Shown here: in pieces, positions 15,673 through 24,999 of the stretch | Numbering within the stretch: the stretch's first letter is position 1 | How the letters are laid out: every line of letters starts with the position of its first letter | NCBI GenBank assembly: GCA_024643505.1 | Contig: JAHEMW010000001.1 | Coordinates: 1 to 33,599, forward strand | DNA: 33,599 nucleotides | Reading direction: 5' to 3' | DNA from: Demequinaceae bacterium | GTDB taxonomy: Bacteria > Actinomycetota > Actinomycetes > Actinomycetales > Demequinaceae | The notes under the pieces: generated by a model | The model's database searches: none | What the model saw: the letters and a program-made list of their open reading frames with translations, nothing else | Told to the model about the DNA's origin: nothing | Made by a program: the position numbers and the translations under genes

Positions 15673-17568
15673 CTAGCGGGTCGCTCCGGGGATATTCACG
15701 CGCACAAGCTTCACGCTGTTGAGGAACACCGCGATGTCAGGTCCGAGGTGCAGCAATGCGGCCTCGATGGGGCCGATCCATCCGGCGAGCGCCGCGGTAA
15801 TGCCGAGCACGTGGACGACGCCGATGCCGACGATCAGATTCTCCTTGATGGTGCGATAAGCCCGATACGCGATCTCGCGCGCCACGACGATCTTTGCGAG
15901 GTCGTCGGCCATGAGCGCCACGTCTGCCGCCTCGAGCGCCGCCTGCGATCCAGAGCCGCCCATCGCGATGCCGACGTTGGCGGCGGCGAGAGCCGGAGCG
16001 TCGTTGATCCCATCGCCCACCATCGCGACGACCGCGCCAGTCGCACGCAGCTCGTTGATCGCTGCGACCTTGTCGGCCGGCAGGAGATTCGCCCTCACTT
16101 CATCGATGCCGATCCGCGCCGCAATGGTCTGTGCGGTAGCCAGGTTGTCTCCCGTCAGCATGACCATTCGCGTCACACCGCGTGCACGCAACTCGCTCAG
16201 CGACGAGGCCGCAGACTCGCGGACGGCGTCAGCGACGTAGATGAAGCCGGCAAACCGACCGTCGATCGCTACGTGGATCGCCGTCTCGCCCGGGCGATCC
16301 GGGATCTGGGCGACCTCCACCTGAGATTCCTGGAGCAGGGCGCGATTTCCCACGAGCACGTCGCCGCCTGGGAGGCGGGCGCGTGCGCCACGTGCCGTGA
16401 TTTGCGTGAAGTCCTGCGGTTCGTCGAGACCGAGCTCTCGCCTCGTTGCCTCCGCGACGATTGCCACGGCGAGCGGGTGAGCGGAGCGACGGTCGACGCT
16501 CGCCGCGGCGGCAAGGAGGTCGTTCTGTGTGTGCGACGCGACCGGTTCTAGGGCGGTCACGCGCGGCCGATTTTGGGTGAGCGTTCCGGTCTTGTCGAAC
16601 ACGATCGTGTCCACTTTCGCGAGGGTCTCGAGGTAGACACCGCCCTTGACGAGCACACCGTTACGCGCCGCGCGCGAGATCGCCGCGATAATGACGAGTG
16701 GCGTTGCGAGGCCGAGTTCCGCTGGAGAGGTGAAGACGAGCAGCGTCACGATGAGGCGGACGTCGACCGCGCCGTCGCGAGCCCACGTGATGGCTGCGAC
16801 TGCCGCAAGGAACAGGAACACGACCGGGATCAGCCATGACGCGACGCGGTCCGCGAGCCGCTGGACTGGCGCTTGCGAATCTTGCGCCTCCTCGACCATG
16901 CGGATGATGCGCGCGAACGTCGTCGCCTCGCCCACTCGCGCAGTCGTGATGTCGAGCGCGCCCTCGCTCACGATCGTTCCGGCGAACACGTCGTCCCCGA
17001 TTCCGCGATCACTGGGGATGCTCTCGCCCGTAATCGGGGATTCGTCGACCGCAGCTGAACCGCGGGTGACGCGCCCGTCCACCGGAATCTTCTCGCCTGC
17101 GCGCACGAGCACCACGTCATCGACAGCCAACGTGGTGACGGCGACGCGTTTGTCTTCGCCGTCGCGGCGCACGACCGCCGTCTCAGGCACGGACCCGACG
17201 AGCGAGCGGATCGACGCTCGCGCCCGTTCCGTGTTGAGGCCGGCGATGAACTCGGCGATGAGGATGATCGTCATGAGCACCGCACCCGCGAGTGGCTCGC
17301 CGCCGACGACGGCGACGAGCGTCGCGATAGTCACGAACAGTTCCGTGCCGACGAGGTGCTCGCGGGCGAGTGCACGCACCCCCTGGGTCGCGAGTGGCCA
17401 GAGTCCGACAGCGACCGATGCCCACAGTGCTGCGATCGGCACGACCTCGCGCCAGTAGAGCAGCGCGACAACGGCGGTCGCGGCGATCCGGGCGACGTCG
17501 ATCCAGCGCGCGCGCGTCATCAGGGCGCCCCACGAAACCGGTGACGCTACTGCGTCCGCGCGTGTCAT
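15673..17568 (-). CDS. P1B-type heavy-metal ATPase with SPA motif
   Basis: A 631-residue cation pump of the heavy-metal (P1B) class in the cytoplasmic membrane. Readable motifs: TGES at 180-183 (actuator), DKTGTL at 325-330 with the phosphorylated Asp325, the P1B-specific SAHPLA motif, MLTGDN and GDGINDAPAL. There is no N-terminal CxxC metal-binding domain. The intramembrane metal motif, normally CPC, CPH, SPC or TPC, reads SPAEL (281-285), so both Cys ligands are gone and a Glu is introduced. The last helices carry HLGPDIAVFLNSVKL. The metal cannot be assigned, and soft ions such as Cu+ seem unlikely. The ATG with GGAGG four bases upstream is preferred over an open frame reaching 17703, which would overlap the divergent permease gene. 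Confidence 0.9.
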   Translation of the reverse strand: MTRADAVASPVSWGALMTRARWIDVARIAATAVVALLYWREVVPIAALWASVAVGLWPLATQGVRALAREHLVGTELFVTIATLVAVVGGEPLAGAVLMTIILIAEFIAGLNTERARASIRSLVGSVPETAVVRRDGEDKRVAVTTLAVDDVVLVRAGEKIPVDGRVTRGSAAVDESPITGESIPSDRGIGDDVFAGTIVSEGALDITTARVGEATTFARIIRMVEEAQDSQAPVQRLADRVASWLIPVVFLFLAAVAAITWARDGAVDVRLIVTLLVFTSPAELGLATPLVIIAAISRAARNGVLVKGGVYLETLAKVDTIVFDKTGTLTQNRPRVTALEPVASHTQNDLLAAAASVDRRSAHPLAVAIVAEATRRELGLDEPQDFTQITARGARARLPGGDVLVGNRALLQESQVEVAQIPDRPGETAIHVAIDGRFAGFIYVADAVRESAASSLSELRARGVTRMVMLTGDNLATAQTIAARIGIDEVRANLLPADKVAAINELRATGAVVAMVGDGINDAPALAAANVGIAMGGSGSQAALEAADVALMADDLAKIVVAREIAYRAYRTIKENLIVGIGVVHVLGITAALAGWIGPIEAALLHLGPDIAVFLNSVKLVRVNIPGATR

Positions 17569-17639
17569 CACTCCTCCATCGTCCCGCGTCCACGGCGTGG
17601 GCGCGCACGATTGGTGACCGGCGATGAAACGATGCGGCA

Positions 17640-18866
17640 ATGAGCAATGACGATGCCATCTCAGCCGAGGGAGCAATGCCAAGCGGCGTCGCTGAAGCGG
17701 CACACGCGCACGTGACGTCGCCCGCGATGACGGCCCCCGACGGCGCCGCGTGGCTCGAACGCTTCGTGTGGAAGTCGCTGTGGAAGATCGTCGGCGTTGG
17801 GCTCGCGGTCGCCGCGCTCCTGTTCGCCGTCTACGAGGCGCGAGGCCTCATTGGCACGCTCATCATTTCGCTGTTCTTCGCGCTGGCGATCATTCCGGGA
17901 GTGAATACCCTGCAGCGCAAGTGGGGATGGCGTAGGGGCGCGGCGGTCGGTGTCATCTACGCGGCGTTTGTCGTCTTTCTCGTCTTCATGGTCGCGGTGC
18001 TCGTTCCCGCCATCGTCGCGTTTGCCGAGCAGGTGAGTGCGAACGCGTCGGGTTGGATCGCGCAGCTCAACGAGACGAGCCTCAACCTGTTCGGCGCTCA
18101 GGCCGTCGACCCCGAAGGCACGGAAGAATCGACGCGCACCGCGATGGATGCCATTGCGACGTGGGGCGACGAGGCGCTTGGCCTGCTCACGGCAAGTATT
18201 GGGCTCATCTTCAGCGTCTTCACCATCGCCGCGTTCACGTTCTACATTGCGGCGGACTGGCCGCGCATTATGCGCGCGATGATGTCGCGCATGCCTCCCG
18301 AACGCCAGCGCGTATTCGGGTGGGTCGCTGACACGTCGATCGAGCAGACGGGAGGGTACTTCTACTCGCGCATGCTGCTGATGGGCGTGTGTGGCGGATC
18401 CGGATTCGTCGTGATGCTGGTGGCCGGGCTCGACCTGGTTTACGCACTTCCGCTCGCGCTCTTCATGGGCTTCGTGTCTGAGTTCATCCCGTTCATCGGC
18501 ACGTATATCGGTGCGATCATTCCGATCCTCGTGCTGTTGGCGGTCAACGGGTTGGGAAGCGCGCTCGTCCTGACGGTGTGGATCGTCATCTACCAACAGA
18601 TCGAGAACTACGTGCTGAGCCCGCGCTTCTCCTCGAAGACCATGGAACTCAACGGCGCGGTGGCCTTTGGCGGGGCACTTGCGGGCGGCGCGATCGCGGG
18701 ACCCATGGGTGCGTTCATGGCGCTTCCGGTCGCAGCGCTCATTACCGCGATCATCAAGAACTCAGGGAAGACTTACGACGTCGTCTACAACGCAAGGTTT
18801 GGCTCGGACGGCACCGACGCCGCGGCTCAGCCGCAGACCGAGCCCGATGCGGAGAAGACGCACTAG
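17640..18866 (+). CDS. AI-2E family transporter/permease
   Basis: A 408-residue polytopic membrane protein of the AI-2E (PF01594) family. It has a paired helix near the N-terminus (about residues 48-90), another cluster near 100-130, a soluble segment, and four more helices in the C-terminal half. Family marks are EFIPFIGTYIGAIIP and IYQQIENYVLSPRF. Members include the proposed AI-2 exporter TqsA and Na+/H+ or small-molecule transporters, so the substrate is open. The N-terminal 35 residues are polar and the C-terminus is a hydrophilic tail. It is divergent from the metal ATPase across 71 bases containing the palindrome CCACGGCGTGG (17590-17600), which may be regulatory. Confidence 0.9.
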   Translation: MSNDDAISAEGAMPSGVAEAAHAHVTSPAMTAPDGAAWLERFVWKSLWKIVGVGLAVAALLFAVYEARGLIGTLIISLFFALAIIPGVNTLQRKWGWRRGAAVGVIYAAFVVFLVFMVAVLVPAIVAFAEQVSANASGWIAQLNETSLNLFGAQAVDPEGTEESTRTAMDAIATWGDEALGLLTASIGLIFSVFTIAAFTFYIAADWPRIMRAMMSRMPPERQRVFGWVADTSIEQTGGYFYSRMLLMGVCGGSGFVVMLVAGLDLVYALPLALFMGFVSEFIPFIGTYIGAIIPILVLLAVNGLGSALVLTVWIVIYQQIENYVLSPRFSSKTMELNGAVAFGGALAGGAIAGPMGAFMALPVAALITAIIKNSGKTYDVVYNARFGSDGTDAAAQPQTEPDAEKTH

Positions 18867-18908
18867 CAGGCACCTTCGTCAACCGGCGTGGCGGGTGATA
18901 GCGCATCC

Positions 18909-18928
18909 CACGTCACGATCGTGATGTG
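18909..18928. repeat. Inverted repeat between convergent genes
   Basis: A perfect 12-bp palindrome TCACGATCGTGA (18913-18924) is extended by CAC/GTG on the outside with one mismatch. It lies in the 143-bp gap between the convergent AI-2E and GH32-like genes. With no loop and no T run it is not a normal intrinsic terminator. It may be a protein-binding site. Confidence 0.4.
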
Positions 18929-19009
18929 TGGCGAGGACAGGGTTGGCATCTCGTAAGGCCGTCCCTCACGACGCGAACGATGCGGTGTGCGTCATTCAAT
19001 GCCGCGGCA

Positions 19010-19960
19010 CTACGCCTCGAGTGCGAAGAGTCCGCGCTCGGAGTCCGCGCTCACGCGGATCGGATCGGACAGCTCGCCAGCGAACTGACCGTCTCGTTCG
19101 ATGACGAAACCGAACAGATTCCACACTCCGTCTGGTCCCTGAACGAGGCGGCCACAATAGAGATTTGGTGCGTGAAAGAGTCGCGCGCTCGCGATGTCGA
19201 CGTGCTCAAGGCTTGGGTCGACGACGACGCTGTAGATACCCCCGGCATCCGTGGCCTGGCGGGCGGCGCCGAGTTCGCCCTTCGCGCAGGAAAAGACGAT
19301 GAGCGGCACCCCGTCCACCACCGCATACTGGAATACCTCGAGTTGGCCGAAGCCTTGCCCCGAGGCGCTGCGCGGCGGCTCGACGGTCCAGGTCAGAAGG
19401 TCGGGGCTCGTCGCGAACCCCACGACGCCGCGCTCGCGCGGGTCCCCATCCTTGGCGCGCGCGGTGATGAGCATCGCCCACCCGTGCCCGCTTGGGTGCG
19501 GCATCACGAACGGGTCGCGCCACGCTTCGTCGTTCCAGGCGGACAGGTCGAGGCGCTCGTACCAGCGCTCGTCGGCCTCCACCATGAAGTCCCCGGCACA
19601 CTTCGTCCACGTCATGAGGTCGGGGGAGGTGGCGGCGAGAACCCGCTGCACGAGTCGCCCTTCGGCGTTGGTGCTGCCGGTGTAGAACATCCACCACAGG
19701 CCGTCGGCGTCGCGGATCACGGAACCGGTCCACGTGGTGCCGTCGTCGAAGGCGGGGGAGTCGGACACCATGAGAGCGTCAGCGACGACGGTCCACGACA
19801 CCAGATCGGTCGACACCGCGTGGCCGACCATCGGATACTGGTGGCGCCGCTCTGGGTCACCGAGCGCCCTGCTCGCATGGAGGTAGAACGCGTGGAAGGT
19901 GTCACCGTCGGTGGCGAACCACGAGTCCCAAATCCACTTGTCGGGGAGCCGAAGGCCCAT
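19010..19960 (-). CDS. GH32-like beta-propeller glycosidase
   Basis: A 316-residue protein with the repeating blade pattern of five-bladed propeller glycosidases (STDLVSWT, TSPDLMTWT, TSPDLLTWT). Three GH-J clan (GH32/GH68) marks are visible in order: WIWDSW with Asp12 as likely nucleophile, WRDPFV with the RDP triad at 148-150, and LEVFQ with Glu208 as likely acid/base. The beta-sandwich domain usual in GH32 is missing, and there is no signal peptide. It may cleave fructosides or related sugars, but GH43-like specificity cannot be excluded. AAAGGAG seven bases before the ATG, right at the stop of the protein mannosyltransferase gene 12 bases upstream, shows co-transcription. Confidence 0.75.
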   Translation of the reverse strand: MGLRLPDKWIWDSWFATDGDTFHAFYLHASRALGDPERRHQYPMVGHAVSTDLVSWTVVADALMVSDSPAFDDGTTWTGSVIRDADGLWWMFYTGSTNAEGRLVQRVLAATSPDLMTWTKCAGDFMVEADERWYERLDLSAWNDEAWRDPFVMPHPSGHGWAMLITARAKDGDPRERGVVGFATSPDLLTWTVEPPRSASGQGFGQLEVFQYAVVDGVPLIVFSCAKGELGAARQATDAGGIYSVVVDPSLEHVDIASARLFHAPNLYCGRLVQGPDGVWNLFGFVIERDGQFAGELSDPIRVSADSERGLFALEA

Positions 19961-19972
19961 GCTGAATCTCCT

Positions 19973-21493
19973 TTATGACGAGGGTGGGTTGCGGTAGTAC
20001 AGCAGCATGTGTGCCGTCCAATAGTCGCTGGGAATCAGCATATTGAGCCAGGCGGGCACATAGAAACCTGCCCAAACCAGGCAGGCGCCGACAAAACCTG
20101 CGACCGCGATAGTACCCGTTCTGGACCACTGCCCGCCCGGCGAGGCGATCCGCCTGAGCGCCCACACCAGTGTCAACACGAGGAACGGCGCGATGGCGAC
20201 CGTGTACGACAGGAAGACGGTGCGGTACGCGTAGGGAAGCCACGGAACCCAACCTGCGATGACGCCTGCGCTCACGGTGAGAGCGAGCAGGTCGCGCCTC
20301 GCGATGAAGCGCCACGCGGCGTAGAAGAAGGCGAGCGCGCCCGCCCACCACACGAGAAGGTTGCCGATCGCGTTGATCCCGCTCGTGCAGCTCGCCGCGC
20401 CACACGCGGAGCCGTCGGGGCGGTCGACATAGAGAAGCGTCGGGCGAATCTGCAGCAGCCAGCCCCACGGGTTGGAGGAGTAGTTGTGCGGGCTCGTGAG
20501 GCCGGTATGGAAATCCCACATCTGCCGGTGGTAGTGCGCGAGCGACCGCAACGAGTCCGGCAGCCACAACACTCCTTCGCCGGGATGGTCCTCGGCCCAA
20601 TGCCGCGCGTAACTGCCGTCTGTGGCGAACCACGGGTACCAGGTCCCGATGTAGATGGCGGCGATGATCGCGATCGACGCGAGCGCCGTAGGAACGGCCC
20701 GCAAGACGGCGCCCGAGATCCACGAGGCGTACCCCACCCGCCTGCGGTCAACCAGGTCGAACACGACGGACAGCACCATGAACACGACTGCGAAATACAG
20801 TCCGGACCATTTCACCGATACGGCAAGACCAAGCGCGACGACGGCGCCGAGCCGCCACCAACGGATCCCGACGACGGCGCCCCACCCTGGGATCGGGTCC
20901 TCCGGCGCGAGGCGAAGCCGTGAGCGGTCTCGAGCGGCAAGCGTTGTCAGGCGCCGCGCGTGATGTGCGCGGTCGACCACGACAAGGCCGAGTCCTGCCA
21001 CCACAAAGAAGGCGAGAAATCCGTCGAGCAGAGCCGTTCGCGACATGACGATCGCCTGGCCCTCGATGGCGATGAGTAGTCCCGCCACCCCGCCCCACAA
21101 CGTCGATCGGAACAAATGCCGCGCGATCAACGCGACGAGCAGCACGGTGATGGTGCCGAGCGTCGCCGTCACCACGCGCCAACCGAATGGGTTGACCCCG
21201 AAGATCTCCATGCCGAACTGAATGAGCAGCTTGCCCACCATGGGATGGACGACGAAGTCGCCCGCTGTGCTGAGTCCTGAGTAGTCGCCGCTGACAAACG
21301 CCTGGTTGTCGCCGCTCCAGTCGCCCTCGTACCCGAGCGTCATGAGCGAATACGCGCCACGCACGTAATAAACCTCGTCGAAGACGAGCGCGTTGGGGCT
21401 GGCGAGCCCCGCGAACCGCAGCAGCGCGCCGAGTGACCCCACCAGGGAGAGCATGATCGCGAGTCGCCAACGCCACACGGTCTGGACAGCCAC
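19973..21493 (-). CDS. pmt: Polyprenyl-phosphate-mannose protein O-mannosyltransferase
   Basis: A 506-residue multi-helix GT39 enzyme that moves mannose from polyprenyl-phosphate-mannose to Ser/Thr of exported proteins at the outer face of the membrane. The first external loop has FDEVYYVRGAYSL with the catalytic Asp39-Glu40 pair. VHPMVGKLLI at about 82-91 matches the conserved HPPLGK-type motif. About ten further hydrophobic segments follow. The start is GTG, with a weak AGG about nine bases upstream. It is divergent from rsmI across 58 bases, the same arrangement as Rv1002c/Rv1003 in Mycobacterium tuberculosis. The downstream gene is the GH32-like glycosidase. Confidence 0.92.
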   Translation of the reverse strand: MAVQTVWRWRLAIMLSLVGSLGALLRFAGLASPNALVFDEVYYVRGAYSLMTLGYEGDWSGDNQAFVSGDYSGLSTAGDFVVHPMVGKLLIQFGMEIFGVNPFGWRVVTATLGTITVLLVALIARHLFRSTLWGGVAGLLIAIEGQAIVMSRTALLDGFLAFFVVAGLGLVVVDRAHHARRLTTLAARDRSRLRLAPEDPIPGWGAVVGIRWWRLGAVVALGLAVSVKWSGLYFAVVFMVLSVVFDLVDRRRVGYASWISGAVLRAVPTALASIAIIAAIYIGTWYPWFATDGSYARHWAEDHPGEGVLWLPDSLRSLAHYHRQMWDFHTGLTSPHNYSSNPWGWLLQIRPTLLYVDRPDGSACGAASCTSGINAIGNLLVWWAGALAFFYAAWRFIARRDLLALTVSAGVIAGWVPWLPYAYRTVFLSYTVAIAPFLVLTLVWALRRIASPGGQWSRTGTIAVAGFVGACLVWAGFYVPAWLNMLIPSDYWTAHMLLYYRNPPSS

Positions 21494-21551
21494 GGGTGAA
21501 GCCTAATCGCCGCGTCGCGGCACGCCGCGCAGGGTATGACACGCTAGACGC

Positions 21552-22397
21552 ATGGTCGGAGGAATCGTGCTCGCGGCGACGCCCATCGGCAATCTCGGTG
21601 ACGCGTCGCAGCGATTAGTGGCCGCCCTCGGGGCGGCCGACATCGTCGCCGCGGAAGATACGCGACGCGCGCGGGACCTCGCACGAGGCCTCGGTGCCAC
21701 GATCTCGGGTCGGCTGTTGTCTCTTCATGAGCACAACGAGCGCGACCGCTGCGATGAACTCGTCGCGGCCGCGATCGGCGGCGCGACCGTGCTGGTCATC
21801 TCTGACGCCGGGATGCCCGCGATCTCGGATCCCGGTTTTCGCCTGGTCGAGGCGGCAGTCGCCGCCGGGTTGGCCGTGACGTCCCTTCCAGGGCCGTCCG
21901 CAGTGCTCGCCGCGCTCGCGGTCTCCGGGTTGCCCACCGACCGATTCGCGTTCGAAGGATTCTTGCCCCGTAAGGCGGGCGAACGCGCCCAGCGCCTGAC
22001 CCGGCTGACGGCCGAGGAGCGCACCCTCGTGTTCTTCGAGGCCCCTCACCGCCTCGCCGCGACGCTCGCGGCCATGGACGCCGCCTGGGGCGAGCGCCGC
22101 GCGTCGGTCAGTCGCGAGCTCACGAAAAAGTTTGAGGAGACCATGCGCGGCTCGCTCGGCACGCTGGCCGCGTGGGCAAGCGCGGGCGTCAAGGGCGAAA
22201 TTGTGATCTGTGTCGAGGGACGCGCCGCAGGTGCCGCGTCGTGGGACGAGGTGGTCGGAGAGGCTCGCTCGCGGGTCGCGAGCGGCGAGCGAGCGAAGGA
22301 CGTGAGCCGCGACCTTGCCGCCGCGTCTGGTCTTCCGCAGCGCGAGATTTACGCCGCCGTCGTGGCGTCAAAGGGGACCGATGCCACACTCGCGTGA
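21552..22397 (+). CDS. rsmI: 16S rRNA (cytidine1402-2'-O)-methyltransferase RsmI
   Basis: A 281-residue SAM-dependent methylase of the tetrapyrrole-methylase fold that methylates C1402 of 16S rRNA. It shows LAATPIGNLGDASQR at the N-terminus, AAEDTRRARDL, LISDAGMPAISDPG, PGPSAVLAAL, FEGFLPRK and FFEAPHR, all characteristic of RsmI. The ATG chosen keeps the first beta strand whole. No ribosome binding site precedes it, and TATGAC at 21535-21540 would fit a leaderless transcript. The GTG at 21567 has GGAGGA just ahead but would remove part of the strand. The 3' end overlaps the carboxypeptidase gene by 17 bases. Confidence 0.93.
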   Translation: MVGGIVLAATPIGNLGDASQRLVAALGAADIVAAEDTRRARDLARGLGATISGRLLSLHEHNERDRCDELVAAAIGGATVLVISDAGMPAISDPGFRLVEAAVAAGLAVTSLPGPSAVLAALAVSGLPTDRFAFEGFLPRKAGERAQRLTRLTAEERTLVFFEAPHRLAATLAAMDAAWGERRASVSRELTKKFEETMRGSLGTLAAWASAGVKGEIVICVEGRAAGAASWDEVVGEARSRVASGERAKDVSRDLAAASGLPQREIYAAVVASKGTDATLA

Positions 22398-23178
22398 GCC
22401 TCGTCTAGCGCCGCGCATCGCGCTCGGTGCGCTCGTTGGCGTCGTGTGCGGGGTGGCCGCGGCCTTTCCGTGGGTCGCACCAGAGGCGCCTCCGCCGATA
22501 CCCACCCACACGGTCACGGTGACCGTCACGCCCTTGCCTGTAGCGCCCGCGGCGGTCGTGGCGTCCGCCCCCGGCTTCAATCTCGCCGCGCACTCCCTTG
22601 CGGATCCCAATTCCTTGTGGGTGGTGATTAACAAGCGGCGCCCCATCGATCCTCCGTCGTTCGTGCCGGCGGATCTCGTCGGCGTCAGCGGCGTCGGCGC
22701 AGCAGGCGAACGACTCCGGCGACCGGCAGCGGCCGCGCTCGCGACCATGGCACGGGCGGCGCGCGAAGACGGTGCAGCGTTCCTCGTGTCGACGGCGTAC
22801 CGAAGCCAATCGCAGCAGGCAGACTTGCACGCGACGTATGTGCGCACTCGGGGCGCGGCGGTCGCCGAGCAGATTTCGGCGCGGCCCGGGTACTCCGAGC
22901 ACCAACTTGGCCTCGCCGTTGACGTCTACGACCCCGCGGGGTGCAACGTCGATGAATGCTTTGCGCGGACCGTTTCGGGTCGGTGGCTTGCCGACAACGC
23001 CTCAAGGTTTGGCTTCGTCATCCGCTACCCCGCTGGCGCGGAGTCCGTCACGGGATACCAGTACGAACCGTGGCACCTGAGGTTCGTCGGGACGGAACTC
23101 GCCAACGACATGGCTCTCAGGGGCGTCGCGACCCTAGAAGCGCAGTTCTCCCTGCCAAGCGCGCCCGACTATCCGTAG
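22381..23178 (+). CDS. VanY-type D-alanyl-D-alanine carboxypeptidase
   Basis: A 265-residue zinc peptidase of the M15 (VanY/DacB) family that trims the terminal D-Ala from peptidoglycan stem peptides. One N-terminal hydrophobic helix (about 13-31) anchors it, followed by a Pro/Val/Thr-rich linker. Zinc and catalytic residues are readable: [10 protein letters not shown] with His174 and Asp181, and EPWH with Glu229 and His232. [10 protein letters not shown] (138-147) is the conserved substrate-binding stretch. Cys188 and Cys193 sit close enough for a disulfide outside the cell. AAGGGG four to five bases before the ATG supports this start, which overlaps the rsmI 3' end and implies coupling. The open frame reaching 22315 is not needed. 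Confidence 0.9.
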   Translation: MPHSREPRLAPRIALGALVGVVCGVAAAFPWVAPEAPPPIPTHTVTVTVTPLPVAPAAVVASAPGFNLAAHSLADPNSLWVVINKRRPIDPPSFVPADLVGVSGVGAAGERLRRPAAAALATMARAAREDGAAFLVSTAYRSQSQQADLHATYVRTRGAAVAEQISARPGYSEHQLGLAVDVYDPAGCNVDECFARTVSGRWLADNASRFGFVIRYPAGAESVTGYQYEPWHLRFVGTELANDMALRGVATLEAQFSLPSAPDYP

Positions 23179-23194
23179 TGCGGCGGTCACTAAG

Positions 23195-24994
23195 ATGAGC
23201 GGAATGTCGCACATCCTCTCTGCTGTCGCGTGGCCTTACGCCAACGGGCCGCGGCACATCGGTCACGTCGCGGGGTTCGGCGTGCCCTCAGACGTTTTCA
23301 GCCGATATATGCGGATGGCGGGCCACGACGTCCTGATGGTGTCAGGAACTGACGAGCACGGCACGCCCATCCTCGTGCAAGCCGAGGGCGAGTCCGTGAG
23401 CCCGCAAGAGCTCGCCGACCGTTACAACCGCGTCATCGTTGAGGACCTCACCGCGCTCGGTCTCAGTTACGACCTCTTCACCCGAACGACGACTGGCAAC
23501 CACTACCGCGTCGCCCAGGCGATGTTCAAAGCCGTGCACGCGAACGGTTACATGCTGTCCCAGCGCACCCGCGGCGCGATCTCGCCGTCGACTGGGCGGA
23601 CCCTTCCTGACCGCTACATCGAAGGCACCTGCCCAATCTGTGGCTACGACGGCGCGCGCGGTGACCAGTGTGACAACTGCGGCAACCAGCTCGACGCGAT
23701 TGACTTGAAGAACCCCGTCAGTCGCATCAACGGCGAGCAGCCGCACTTTGTGGAGACGGAACACTACTTCCTTGATCTTCCGGCGCTCGCGCCCGCGATC
23801 GGCGAGTGGCTCGGCGCCCGCCAGGGGTGGCGCCCCAACGTTTTGAACTTCTCGCGCAACCTCTTGGCGGATGTGCGGCCCCGCGCGATGACGCGAGACA
23901 TCGACTGGGGTATCCCCGTGCCCCTCGCGGGTTGGGAAGACAACCCCAACAAGCGTCTGTACGTGTGGTTTGACGCCGTCGTCGGCTACCTCAGCGCATC
24001 CATCGAGTGGGCGCGCCGGTCGGGCGAGCCCGACGCGTGGCGAGCGTGGTGGAACGATCCGGAAGCGCGTTCTTACTACTTCATGGGCAAGGACAACATC
24101 ACCTTCCACTCCCAGATTTGGCCAGGGGAGTTGATTGCCGCGAACGGTCGCGGGACCCACGGCGGAACGCTCAGCGAGTTTGGCGATCTGCAACTTCCGA
24201 CGGAAGTCGTGTCAAGCGAATTCCTGACGATGGAGTCCGCAAAGTTCTCGTCGTCCCGTGGCCACGTCATCTACGTTCGCGACATGCTTACGCGCTATCA
24301 ACCAGACGCCCTGCGCTACTTCATCTCCGTCGCGGGCCCAGAAAGTTCAGACGCGGACTTCACGTGGGCCGAATTCAAGCGCCGCACCAATGACGAATTG
24401 GTGGCTGGATGGGGAAACCTCGTCAACAGGACCGCGTCGTTGCTCCACAAGAACGTCGGAACGATGCCTGAACTCGGCGAGCTGGAGCCTGTCGACACGG
24501 CAGCGCTCGCAGCCTCGGCCGCAGGATTCGCGCAAGTGGGCGACCTCATCGGCGCGCAGCGCCAGCGTGCCGCTGTGGGCGAAGCGATGCGCGTGGTCGG
24601 CGACGCGAATCGCTACCTCGCTCAGACTGCGCCCTGGAAGCTCAAGAACACGGATCCCGACCGCATGCGGACGGTGCTCGCGGTCGCTGCCCAACTCGTG
24701 TCCGACGCGAACACGATGCTCTCGCCGTTCTTGCCGCACAGCGCCCAGCGAGTTCACGAGGCTCTCGGCGGTTCCGGGGCGTTCGCGCCCATGCCTCACA
24801 TCGAAGAGGTCGACGACCTCGACCTTCCCGACCGCAGTTACCCGATTATTGCCGGTGACTACTCGGCCCAGCACGGCACGTGGCGGCGCAGGCTTGTTTC
24901 GGCTGGTGCCGCGATTCCCGCCCCCTCGCCGCTGTTCGTCAAACTCGATGACGACATCGTTTCCGCTGAACTCGACCGCATGTCGCGCGGCTAG
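23195..24994 (+). CDS. metG: Methionyl-tRNA synthetase
   Basis: A 599-residue class I synthetase that charges tRNA-Met. The HIGH motif is at residues 21-24 ([11 protein letters not shown]), and the KMSKS loop is KFSSS at 350-354, as commonly seen in actinobacterial MetRS. The connective-peptide knuckle [18 protein letters not shown] supplies four cysteines for one zinc. The anticodon-binding helical domain contains the characteristic APWKLK segment. There is no C-terminal tRNA-binding (Trbp) domain, normal for this type. Two ATGs (23195 and 23204) are close together, and the second is also plausible. It is followed by tatD after five bases. Confidence 0.96.
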   Translation: MSGMSHILSAVAWPYANGPRHIGHVAGFGVPSDVFSRYMRMAGHDVLMVSGTDEHGTPILVQAEGESVSPQELADRYNRVIVEDLTALGLSYDLFTRTTTGNHYRVAQAMFKAVHANGYMLSQRTRGAISPSTGRTLPDRYIEGTCPICGYDGARGDQCDNCGNQLDAIDLKNPVSRINGEQPHFVETEHYFLDLPALAPAIGEWLGARQGWRPNVLNFSRNLLADVRPRAMTRDIDWGIPVPLAGWEDNPNKRLYVWFDAVVGYLSASIEWARRSGEPDAWRAWWNDPEARSYYFMGKDNITFHSQIWPGELIAANGRGTHGGTLSEFGDLQLPTEVVSSEFLTMESAKFSSSRGHVIYVRDMLTRYQPDALRYFISVAGPESSDADFTWAEFKRRTNDELVAGWGNLVNRTASLLHKNVGTMPELGELEPVDTAALAASAAGFAQVGDLIGAQRQRAAVGEAMRVVGDANRYLAQTAPWKLKNTDPDRMRTVLAVAAQLVSDANTMLSPFLPHSAQRVHEALGGSGAFAPMPHIEEVDDLDLPDRSYPIIAGDYSAQHGTWRRRLVSAGAAIPAPSPLFVKLDDDIVSAELDRMSRG

Positions 24995-24999
24995 CGGCC

